DNA of 64,000 nt from Isoetes taiwanensis (Eukaryota; Streptophyta; Lycopodiopsida; Isoetales; Isoetaceae), in the NCBI GenBank assembly GCA_021234155.1, contig JAJEKV010000022.1, positions 10,632,621-10,696,620 on the forward strand, given 5' to 3'. The notes beneath the pieces are model-generated. The model was given only the letters and a program-made list of their open reading frames with translations, made no database searches and was not told the origin of the DNA. The translations under genes were made by a program, and so were the position numbers. Each line of letters begins with the position of its first letter. Position 1 is the stretch's first letter. Shown here in pieces: positions 1 through 10,380 of the stretch.

Positions 1-1040
1 CCTAAAAGCTTCAAAATATTCATGTGTCTTAACTCACTCATAAATTTCAACTCTGTTAAAAAAGCAGCGCCTACCTATCAGTTGAATACATAACCACCGC
101 GTTGTGTTTGCGACAATTTATAGTATGTTGAACTTCATCCCATTGTTATAGACTCTCATCGGAGAGCCCCTAAATTTGAAGCGTCCTTGTTAGTATTTTC
201 ATAAGCAATGTATTGTTATTTTTACATTATAGCGGACGTGGTGACAAAATGGACGTACTAGGGTGAATCGAATTTGTTATCCGCCGAGGACCAAATGGCC
301 TATAGGACCAAACAATAAGAACATCCGCTATTGTTGTACCTTCAAACTGCACGAGGTAACAGGAAAAATCTTAATAATAATAATAAATTACAACGATGAA
401 TTGGCCACAATGCAGACATGTTAGCACGATACTCATGGGGTCACAATTGAGCCTTCGTGTCCAATATCTTTTGGAACATGCCAGCGCGTCTTGTCGAGGG
501 CCTGATTGATTACCTCATGTCATTATCTCTCTTGGACCTTAGGATGTTAGTGTACCCAGCCCCGAAGTTGTATGCGCGATATAGTGGATTTAGTTAGGTG
601 CTAATCAACTCTACGTTGTATCATTTTCATTATAGGTGAAGATGTTGGTCAGTGATGTTGCATGGTGTGGCTCTCATCTTGATGGAGTCTCAACTAAGTA
701 GCGTTTGATGAATCAAGCAAACAACTTCACGGGCCCATCGATGTCGATTCAAAGGTGATGGGCTCTTCTGTGAATGGATGCAATCGCTCTCTATTTGTAT
801 ACGTCTTTGAGGCCATGATTTTATGGTTGTACCATTTGCTATGGGCTATAATATGTTTAATCTGGTTTGGCATTGGAGTTATGTGCATATGTATAAATTA
901 CAAGATTCTGGTTTTTCCAGTAGATCCTAGTCTCTTTAGATGTGATCAATCTAGTTGCTAAGGAGGCCTTGTGCAATATTATAATTTGGGGGCAAATTAT
1001 AATGGCCAGGCGGAAACAACTTTAGTAGTTAAGTAATCGT
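1..1040. other. No gene recognised; AT-rich flank
   Basis: I see no supportable gene in this stretch. The only long open frame (755-961) is hydrophobic and low in complexity and reads like chance. The one recognisable item is a decayed terminal motif at about 255-330, listed separately. Confidence 0.5.
255..330 (-). repeat. Decayed copy of the CTATT-tailed terminal motif
   Basis: Read on the minus strand this segment runs through ggcctatagg, then tggtcctcggcgg, then ataacaaattcgattc. It follows the order of the better copies at 23,801-23,835 (minus) and 26,879-26,913 (plus), where ggtctccgtggacg is followed by ataaaaac and a (TATTC)n run. The match is imperfect and the pentanucleotide tail is nearly gone. 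It is probably an old member of the same small repeat family. Confidence 0.35.
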
Positions 1041-1955
1041 ATGAAATTAAGTAGGCTTCTGTGGTTTAAACCATTGAAGAAGAAGGTTAAAATTGAAGCA
1101 CACCTAATAGGGGGCCTTTATCGTGCAGCGACCTGGAATTGGAATTGTAATCCCCTGCTCGCATATCACGATGCTCCCATACGTGCAGGCTTAGAGTTCA
1201 TGATGCGCCATCTCTTGCGTGACATAGAGGCCGTCGACGCCAGGATCCTTGTTAACGGTCAAGATGTGGGAAGGTGGTGTAAAATTAATCAAATGCCACC
1301 GGGACCACCTACCTAGGCTGGCTGTCGGCATGACGCTGGCATGATAACGTACGCAGAGGGTGGCTCATCATAACACTGTATATGTAACAACAACATCGGT
1401 AAAAAACATCAACATAAGGAATCCTACTACCCAAGGCTTTCCGAGACTCATGGGGGTCGGTAGCCCGGCTTAGGTCTTGAAGTCAATACTAGGTGGCGAA
1501 ATGGATTGGTAGCATAAGAACATATGCTGGCTGTTGGTGATCCCTCCATCCCACTTCTCACATTGCATACTTTGCGGGGAATAGAGGCTGATAAGTCTTG
1601 GGACTTGGCCAGTAACTGTCAGATTGCACCAACGAGGGGCTACTCACGGGTTGCATCTCAATCCGGAAGTAGGCGGGAGGAGATCGCGCACTCCCTCGAG
1701 GCATGCATGCCCATCCTGCAGGCGGCTAGAGGGCCCTTTGCCCGTCTATGGCAGACCCATGGAAGGTGGCCGCACATCACCCGGGGTGAGCCCATGCCTT
1801 GCACCTGCGGTGGCAGGCTTCCATCGGGCCTAGCAGCTAAGATCACTGGTAAAACACACGAGGATCAATGCGCAATGGGACAAGTCCCCCTTATCATCGG
1901 TCTGATCCGCCCTCCACGGCGGTGGGCTCTTATGCACGAGCCACGTGGTGATTAA
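1041..1955 (+). pseudogene. Unrecognised coding-looking relic
   Basis: Two open stretches in the same frame (1041-1316 and 1524-1955) are separated by about 200 bases with stops. The first contains a Trp/Asn-rich segment (RAATWNWNCNPLLAYHDAP, about residues 28-47) and the second a smooth segment (NCQIAPTRGYSRVASQSG) followed by a Cys/His cluster, CTCGG near residue 93 and THEDQC near residue 110. That CxC...HxxxC spacing could bind a metal, but I cannot assign it to a known zinc-finger family. Composition is more protein-like than that of neighbouring open frames. It may be a fragment of a mobile-element protein. I do not recognise the family, and a chance frame in CpG-rich DNA cannot be excluded. 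Confidence 0.28.
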
Positions 1956-3555
1956 TAGGGCTAATATTTCACGCGTATCAACTCACGAGGCTTCCGGGGT
2001 CTCTACCCGGAACCCAATACATAGAGAGCATAGAAGATGGAACGCATCATCATCAAGAAGCTGAAATCTTGAGACAAGATCTAATCTATCTTACCTAAAC
2101 ATATATGGTTAGGTTCTTTATTCTGGTGTTGATCTTAGGATCTCTGGCGAGATAAAATTTGATCAACAGCCTATCTGGCTCATTCTTGCAGGGCTAAAAT
2201 TAAACTTTGCACAAGATGGCAGTTACACACGATCCTTGGCTTTACTCAAACCAGATAGCGTCCATACCTTACGTTCTTCTTTGAGAGCCATTTTACTCAG
2301 TGATGAATCTAATATGCAAAGAAAGATGGCTCGGTAATCAGCAATGGAATGGCGAGAAAACTTATCTTAGGAATGGCTGAGGGAAGCCAAAATCTGAAAA
2401 AGGAAAAAGTTTAGGGTTTCCTCTTTTTTTTGTTCTTTATACATGAACTTTTAGGGTGCGGTTAGAAGGGACCAAATGGGGCATTGCCACTTGGCAAAGA
2501 GTTTAATTGCATATATTTTAGCCATACATATGTGCAACATCTGTAGTACCCTAAGTAGCAAACTCTTTATGGCTCTCAAGTACTTATGCGTGGTGACATG
2601 TCGCGTGTGGCTAACAATATAATATGTATTGGTAGTATGTTATCTTTTGGAGCGTCACAATCTCACAGCAGATTGATGTTGTCCCTCGGCATCGCAGCGT
2701 CTCCCACCTTGGAAACTGCATGCAGCTATATTTGATGCATATAATTTTACAAGACAATTACCTCAAGGGTAATATTTAAGTTTTAATATTCATAACACAT
2801 CCTTGTTTTGGCCAGATCTTTTCACCCTCTTACTTTATCATCTATTATTCTAAAAATTTTATAGTTTACACCATTATTACATAAACATAGTTCCAAAATT
2901 CTATAATTAGGGTTCATGTAAGTCTCCTTGCAACACATTATGACAAAACATGTGTTTACCTTGCAAGTCTTCATGATGTGTGACTTCACGCGCCGGTCAT
3001 CTATTGGCTGCGATCTCTAACCTTCGTTAATACACATTTTATTTATTATAAGGATGGTTATTGAGACCACCCATTTAATAGTATAATTAATTTAACTTCA
3101 CATGGATGTAAGACTAATCTCAGCGTGGGAAGGGATAGCTTCTTCCATACGTGGCCATGGAGCCAGCCCTAGAATGCACAGGATGATGTCTAATGCTACC
3201 ACACCTCTCATTAAGCCCTTGGCGTAGAGGATGGGTTTCTCCCAAGTGGGCATAGCTAGAGGTGCTTTCCTATCAATGCATGATCCTATATATGACCTCT
3301 TATCTCTCCAATTTGTCTACTTTAGTGGCGTGAGTAGACTTTTAATCTACCTTCCCACTCACATGCTCGGTTGATTAGCCGACTACTTTGGTGGCAGTGG
3401 AGCCCTTGCGTGCTCCTTGAGTTGTAGGTGCTTGGCCTGAGATAGTGCCAGTAGGCGTCTTCCAGCGATAAGTGTCCCTTTCACTAGGTATTGGAGGGTG
3501 AGATCTTCTTGTCTTCTTATAGGATCAGCAAGAAGAACCTCACAGAAACACTTAT
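1956..3555. other. Intergenic DNA, nothing recognised
   Basis: No frame here has domain-like content and I recognise no repeat unit. Short AT-rich runs such as aataataataat occur here and near 370. Confidence 0.45.
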
Positions 3556-3561
3556 CCCGGC

Positions 3562-3880
3562 TAGTAAGTACACATAAAGGTCAAAGGAAGTATAGGTAGT
3601 AATGGATTTAAGAGTTGTATCTTCTTTTGTAACATTGGATGGCAATGCTTTGGCCACAATTTTGCTAGAGTGGCTATTCCCCATCGACTTTCCACCTTTG
3701 TACTTATAACATTTGGCGGGGTATGTGTGGTACTCCCTGATTAATATCCTCTTGACAAATGCAGGTTGTCGCATTTTATCATGCTTGAGTATCGTTGTTA
3801 GAGTGGTTATGCCCCATCGGCAACCCACACACAACGAGTGGTTTTTTTCCACTTAGGTGGCCACAAACTAACAATAACAA
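3562..3880 (+). repeat. Direct repeat A, copy 1
   Basis: This roughly 310-bp segment matches 4569-4873 in the same orientation. Shared landmarks in order are gtaagtac, ataaaggtcaaag, a long block around taatggatttaagagttg, acatttggcggggt, gtgtggtactccc, ggttatgccccatc and acaaactaacaat. The copies differ by substitutions and many short gaps. It may be an old tandem insertion or a pair of short terminal repeats; no coding content lies between the copies. Confidence 0.65.
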
Positions 3881-3899
3881 CTAATGAAGCGAGGTGTGT

Positions 3900-4235
3900 G
3901 GTACTCCCATTCTTTTGCTCTGATTGTGTATTTACTACTAACAAATTAGGGTTATGCGATTTTATATGTTGAATGATATTATATTGGCCTGATGCTTAGC
4001 ACCCCATAGGCCGCTAGCTTAATGAAATGCTTCTATAATAGTGTGTGCACTGGTATTTATATACTAAGGATACAGCGAGCACATGCAGGTACTCCCATAT
4101 TTACTTTCACGGTATATATTTCTTGTCACTTTAAAGAGTTTAAAAGCTTTTGGACAACAACAATTTAGATAAGAAATGAATTCAAGAACTCTCGTGATAT
4201 TAAATCAACTCAGAACAAGAGCAATTTAATTTTTT
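3900..4235 (+). repeat. Direct repeat B, copy 1
   Basis: This segment is matched in the same orientation by 15,080-15,415. The best-conserved core is gagtttaaaagcttttggac followed by aacaattta, aactctc and gatattaaatcaact. Weaker similarity extends leftwards through tatatactaaggata and tatgttgaatgatat. The copies are about 11.2 kb apart. A relic LTR pair is possible, but no element proteins are recognisable in between. Confidence 0.6.
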
Positions 4236-4568
4236 CCCCCTAGCCATACCTTGGGCAATTTCATTTGGTCTTTGTGGATGTTAAAAATCTATCTATCTAT
4301 ATATCTATCATACCTTGGTTTCAACGGTCACCAACCATAAATAGTAGCGCCTTCCTATATATGTATTAGATAATTTTCAAAGATATCAGGGATATCCAAT
4401 TTATATGTTCTTTCCAACATAGGAAGACAAAAATCAATGAATTTCTTGTTGGACTCCCATGCATGGAGAGATCACGAATGGAGCTATTACAAAAAATACA
4501 GCATTACCACCAAATGCAAAAAGGATGCATACAGGATAATGAAAATTCTAGGAGGGACCCTATTAGGT

Positions 4569-4873
4569 TAGTAAGTACATAAAGGTCAAAGTAGGTAGTA
4601 ATGGATTTAAGAGTTGTATCTTCTTTTATAAAACAATGGATCAACAATGCTTTATTACAGAACACTTTAGAGTGGCTATGCCCCATCTGACTTTCCTACT
4701 TTGTATAACATTTGGCGGGGTGTGTGGTACTCCCACTCGTTCCCACAGTGTATCTCTTGACAAGTGAGAGATTGTCGCGGTTTATATAGCCACTAATTAA
4801 TGGTTAATGAAGTGGTTATGCCCCATCAACTTAACCCACAGCAGTGGTTTTCCGATTATTACAAACTAACAAT
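4569..4873 (+). repeat. Direct repeat A, copy 2
   Basis: Second copy of the repeat at 3562-3880, about 1 kb downstream and in the same orientation. It is slightly shorter because of internal deletions, for example around the ttacttata region of copy 1. Confidence 0.65.
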
Positions 4874-6488
4874 ATGTAGCATATATAGGGGTTTTCTTTG
4901 GCATGGCTTTTTCACGGTTTTCCTATGAGATTTTGTGATGTATTCAAATGGTGTGCTATTCATTTTGTAATTTTTATTTTGAGGCCATTAGGTTTTAGCC
5001 TTTTTTTTTTCCGTGGTCAGCAACCAAACCACGGCAAAGCCTTTTGTCGCGTGTGGTGCATAATGGTCAACTTATGGCAAAACACAACAAAGGCACTTAC
5101 GTAGTGTGGTACATAATAGTGCCGCTTCGTAGCTCACAACAATCCCTCTTTTTAAGCCCTTTTGTTGACAAATTCCAGATTCGGCTGCCCAGCGGGTTCG
5201 CCCGAAGCCCGAACCCCGAGGTCCTTCGAAGCCCGAACGGTTAACCATGACGCAGTATATGGCAGCCGGACGTGGCATTAGGAGTTGTAGAGGCTGTTTA
5301 ACTGGGGTTAGAATGCTGGCGTGTGAGGCCCGAGGTGGCGGCCCTTGTGAGGGCGGCGACTCCCATGCAGGTCATAAGCGAACCCATTGAGTCAAATCAG
5401 TAGCGTCTGGAGGCGGGTCGGCGAGGGGTGTGGTAGCGGGGCGAAAGCGGCCTTGCATGCGTTAAGCAAGCCCGAACCCATTGGCGAGGAATCAAATCGG
5501 CCTCTGGTAGTCAGATTGTGAGGCCGAGGGTGTGAGGATGGCCGTGCCAGATCTCTTGGAATAACCGATGACCAAGATCCCTTTGGATTTTTCCCTTTAG
5601 TTATTTCAGCAATCAAGCACGCGCACCATTTTTGAAATCACAGGAGAAGTCCACCCCGGGTTTAAGGTACTGGCGTTAAAATCCGTTGGCGAACGGAGTC
5701 GAAAACCAATATTTTTGGCTCAAGTTCGTCCAAATATGCTCGCTCAAGTGACTTTGGCACCGGTTCATCGTTCGATTTAAATACATGAGTAGGCGCTGTA
5801 CTGATGCGGTCCATATTTTGGCGTTAATTCTATAGGCGTGCATATATGTGATGATAGAGCCTTCTTCTCTTGTCTTCTCTCAACAAATTCTCTCTTTATA
5901 TCGCTATTGGGATTGTTGTTTACCCTAGTAAGTATACTTAGAATCCATTTTGGTTATATACTGGTTGTTTATAAGTTTGTGCTGGATTATCGAGGATCCC
6001 GACGTAATGACGTATGCGGGGCATCGCGAGGATCCCTACAACGCCGGTGGTCATCATCATTGGCATTTACCCCTCTGAATGTACTGTGAGGGACGGTGGG
6101 TTCCACTACCGCTGATTCACCCACAGTTCTACTACTACGCTATTGGTTCTCTTCGCTGACTTCCCATTCATAAAAAAAAATTATATACATTGTTTTTGTC
6201 CATCGAGGGCGTGACAATTTGATGCAACCACTTGCATCATTATCCTTTATCAACATACGTTTCATCTTTATTTGGCTTAAGGTAGACGTTCACCGATGCG
6301 TTCCACGGCTTTTAAACGTTAAAACAATCGAAGCTCCCTTTCACTCATCATGGCGATGGTGAAAGGTAGGAAGAAAGCAGTTGTCGCGCCGGGAGGAGGA
6401 GAAGGAGGGTTCTTTGGAGATGTCCGCCAGGAGGAAGGAGATTCTGCTAGAAGGACATATGTAGGACCATTATAACAAGATGGGCGGG

Positions 6489-6513
6489 TGGAGGAGGAGG
6501 AGGAGGAGGAGGG
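6489..6513 (+). repeat. (GGA)n microsatellite
   Basis: A pure run of about eight gga triplets. It is read as a polyproline stretch in a minus-strand frame that I regard as spurious. Confidence 0.9.
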
Positions 6514-6548
6514 ACAATATGCGAGGGGATCCACTTATAAAGTGGATG

Positions 6549-6581
6549 TAGGGTTAGGGTTAGGGTAGGGGTTAGGGTTAG
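6549..6581 (+). repeat. Short interstitial TTAGGG-like array
   Basis: About five imperfect units of gggtta in a row, including ggttagggttaggg and one gtagggg variant. The unit is TTAGGG rather than the TTTAGGG usual for most plants. It is too short to be a telomere and is probably a simple repeat or an old repair insertion. Confidence 0.8.
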
Positions 6582-9500
6582 TTGCAAACCACACATTAGG
6601 AGAGAATAAAAGTAGGCTGCAGCGTCCAAGTCGGTGCCAGGATTAGAAAAGAAAAAAGGTGACAAGGGAGGTATGGAAAGAGAGGTTGACATGACAACTA
6701 GTATGGAAGTAATAAAGCATATTAATTTGGATTTGGATATAAATGCTATTTGTTCTATTTGTGTTTTGTCAGAGACTGATAAATCTATAGGTTTTGTACT
6801 TTCGGGCTTGTGTTCATGTTGCACCGCGCAGTGTCTATTTAGGGCGTGTCGGTAACCATATCTTGTCCCGGATCACGGTTCCACGGTTTGGCTGGAGGAA
6901 TCTGGTTGTACAGGCGCGGTCTTCCCCGGACGCTATCGGTAGCATTATTAGAATGGTACTGGTATGCTTCGTTTGTAGCGTATTTGTTTTCATTGGCGGG
7001 GAATACCATGGCATTTGAATTTGCCTCATCTCCATGAAGTCCACGTCGGTTGAGGCGTGGGCCTATGATTCTTGGCAGTGGATTTACCGCGGCACACGAA
7101 GATTGCACTATTCGGCAGGTCGTGGTTTACGGTGCGGCGTAAACGAGCATAGAGACCCACCACCGGAAACCACCACGGAATCTATAGTGGCCCATGGCGG
7201 TGTGGGCAGGGGTCCGCCGTCGCGCGTTGCATATAGAAGAGTAATTCCTTGCGGCGGAGAGAAGCTGACCAGCGAAGATCTGCCAAAAGCAGCGCGTATG
7301 TTATTGGCCATTTCTTGCGGTTCCTGACGAGGCGAGCAACGTCACTTTCCGCAGCGTCGTCCCTAACCCGAAGCCTTGGATGCCTTTCACGAGGCGGGGC
7401 GCCATGTTCCACGAGACCGGCTACGAAGCCTGAGGCGGGGCCTTGAGAGGATCTTGACCATTTATGAAGGTTGCATTAAATGAGGAGAGTGGCATTCTCC
7501 ACGAAGGTGGCCCTCCGGGAGAAGGGCCCGGACCCGCTTTATGCCCTTCCTCAATGGTAGGTGCGGTGGTGTCGTTGCCCCTGAGCGGGCGCTAGGCTCC
7601 TCGGGATCTGAGGAGTCTGGGCCGAGGTTCTGAAGAGGTCCATCTTAAGCCGCGGTTTGATGGTGGCGGCGTCCACCTCCCTCTTGATCCCTCATTGGGA
7701 GAGGGTGCATGCGACATGGGCCGAGTTCGGTCGAGGTATGGGCATTTCTGGAGTGAGACGAGCTCCTCTCATAGGTTGTGGATTTAGGTTGATCTGTATA
7801 TGGCCACCCCCCTCCTTCCACTTTGGCGGTGACGTCTTGACGCTGGAGGCCACGGGTCTTCGGCGACATAGTAAGGCCGCAATGGCGGCGGTACGTGTAG
7901 CTGGCACACAGCCTCGCTATTTCAGCGGCTGCTGTGTCAGAGGCTGAGGCATGGATGAGAGCCCAGAAACCTTGATTTCTTCATGTACCACCTTGGAGAG
8001 TTGACGGAGCACACCATCACAGGCTTCACAGGTGTATTGTACCCATTGAGTTGGTCCCATTACGGAAAGGTGCGGCGGGACGAGCACTTGCGAGATCGGC
8101 GGTTGCGGCCGATCCGAGTTGCATTAAGCGAGTTGTTAATGGTGGACCCTGCGTGTCTACCCGCGACTCATCGATGGAGACATACAGCGTGTCTCTGAGG
8201 AGTGCGTCTCCCACTTTCTTCCTGTGAGCATCTGATTGGGTACTATAAGTCACGGTCCCTATGGCCCATCGTCACAAAGTAAGTCTGTGATTCTTTGCTG
8301 AACTGTTGGTATGGCATTGTTAGATATTTAAATCTTTGCGGTAAGTGGCCATTGGATGCTCCTTACCTCAATACGGGAAGGCGGACACCGCACATGCTTT
8401 GGAGCCTTAGAGCGGCAGGAAATCGCGGTGGTGCGCCGACAGCACCCCACCGCTGATCTCGGGAGTTAAATCTCAGCACCAGCGGCGCCCAGCAAGCTGG
8501 TATTTCTTGTGCTTGCCTCATGCGTATGTGCTCCATTATGCGTGATCTCACATGCGATTAATGGCACATGTACAGTGACGCGGCAGCTCTTTGGCGATTA
8601 AGGCACTGGTATCGTATTAATGGGGAGTCGTCTGGCCAAGTCTTTATGCGCCTCTAGGGATGATAACGCTTACTGGCATATATTGGCTTCACCATGTGGC
8701 GGCTAAATGCGTCGATGCTTGGGGAGACGGTAGGGCCTTGATTATTACCAATTAAGGCTGGTACAGCGCAAGTTAATGCGATAGTTTAGGAATGAGTAGC
8801 TGTAGTAGTCGAGAACGCTTTATTGTAAGATTATCTTTTGATACGGAAACAAAGGCTTCGGTGGTCGCTGTAGTGAAATGCATTGAAACTTCTTATATGA
8901 AAGGTTATAAATGGTTAAATAGTTTAAAACTTACAAATATCCACCCAAAATTATAGCGTGCGTACTTATGCAATTACTTAAATCTTGGGTTGTACGCCGA
9001 CTTCAGGTGTGGCCCGCGGTAAGTAAGTTGGCGTTGGTCCCTAACTCTATTGTTAGCCCTTAAATGCATGGACTCGCTGGGGCATGTTATTTCTGCTTTA
9101 TGCAGCCATTACATGTGAGCCAGAGCGTGCGGCAGGCGGCGGCTCACGTCTCTATAAGTGGGATGCTGCACCGAACCTTGATGTACTTTCTGGCGTTAAA
9201 GGCATGACATTTTGCATGAGTAGCTTTACCTGCGATTGGTGTTGACAGCGCGCATCCCTTTATTCCAGCAATGGGATTAGCGCTGGGGCGTGAATTACGT
9301 GGCGGGTAGACCGATGAGGCCGAATGGGTAGCCGGTTTGGGATATAGCTCATTGTTGACAGCGGGGTGTTGCTGGGGAAGTAGTCTCAGCTGAGATTGTT
9401 TGCACGGCGTGAGGCATGACAATCACAATGCTCGCGCATTCTCATGGAATTATCTCAAACCCTCTGTTGGTAGCTTGCCATAGATACTGGCGTGTTATCG

Positions 9501-9625
9501 CCGGCGAATGGCGTTAGGAGTTATCGTCTGCAAGAACCCAGATAAGCAGTGAAACACCGCGCGTCCGAGCGTGGGCAGTGCCTACTCGTATTATCGCTGC
9601 CGCCATAAAGCGTGGATAAACTCCG

Positions 9626-10380
9626 CAATAATTGTGTAGTATGCACAGTAAAATTGGCTTCATATGCGGCGGGGGTTGAACCCGCGACCAAATGCACATT
9701 TATTTTGGCGTGCTGACTGTACAACTCACACGCCCGGATTTAGGCAAAATTTTAGCCATACATACACACACTTTGTAGGTAGGATAGAATCCCATACCGG
9801 AGTGGCGAGGAAATTTTAGGCAACAACCAATATACGGCCCGGTGTACATGGAAGCCAATTTTTTCTTTGGTGCATACTCACACAATTATTGTGGGCTCTG
9901 TTGCCTTATGGCGGAGACAAAGTGAGGACACATAGGCACAAGTTCACCTGCCGTCGGGATCATCGATATAGCGGTAATCAACTCCCCAAAGCTAAACATA
10001 CAACGGCGAGGTTGAACCCACGACCAAATACACATTATTTGCGGCATTACTAGGCCTATACCAACTCACCACACATCAGTTGGGTGGAAACTTTAGCCAT
10101 ACATGCACACTTTGTAGGTAGGATGGGATCGCCTGGGGAAGTCGGAAATTTTGAGCCAATTACAACCAATATACCAGCCCGGTGTACATGGAAGCCAATT
10201 TTAGGTTGCATACTCACACCCACAATTATTGTGGAGCTTATCTATTTTGCCTTATAGGACAAAGTCAGAGGACGTGCCAGAGCGCAGTTCTACTGCGTCG
10301 AGGATCATCGCCATTATGCTTGATAATCAACTCCCAAAGCTAAACATACAGCGGGGGTTGAACCCAAGCGAGTGAGCGCC
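9626..10380 (-). repeat. Tandem repeat of about 342 bp with tRNA-like promoter boxes
   Basis: Two full units and the start of a third are visible on the plus strand, beginning near 9666, 10,007 and 10,350 with forms of gcgggggttgaaccc. Shared landmarks are tagccatacat, cactttgtaggtaggat, cggtgtacatggaagccaat and aatcaactcccaaagctaaa. Read on the minus strand, unit 2 carries tgagttggtataggc (like an RNA polymerase III A box) and gtgggttcaacc (like a B box), about 45 bases apart. This is the layout of a tRNA-derived SINE head. A short stretch at 9626-9663 repeats 9851-9893 in inverted orientation, so the array has also been rearranged. Confidence 0.65.

Larger units (their letters stand above)
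4874..9490. other. Long CpG-rich stretch without recognisable genes
   Basis: Many overlapping frames are open on both strands from about 5.0 to 8.6 kb. None keeps a domain, a smooth composition or an exon-like boundary for more than a few dozen residues. Sequence such as 7030-7900 is GC-rich and holds many cgg/gcg runs. I read the open frames as a by-product of composition. A (GGA)n run and a telomere-like run at 6.5 kb are listed separately. Confidence 0.45.

Noticed and set aside
8395-8480. Possible 5S rRNA-like segment (gggagttaaatctcag)
   Set aside because: Only a short phrase resembles the 5S internal promoter region; the rest of the 120-base molecule is not there.
5000-8600. Many overlapping open frames as genes
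   Set aside because: They occur on both strands with no domain or preferred frame, and follow from high GC and CpG content.
9660-10080. tRNA genes at the ttgaacccgcgacc boxes
   Set aside because: Promoter-like boxes are present but no acceptor or anticodon stem pairs up, and the segment is repeated in tandem. It is a tRNA-derived repeat.
9626-10380. CRISPR-like array
   Set aside because: Units are about 342 bases long with diverged content and no short conserved repeats with unique spacers.
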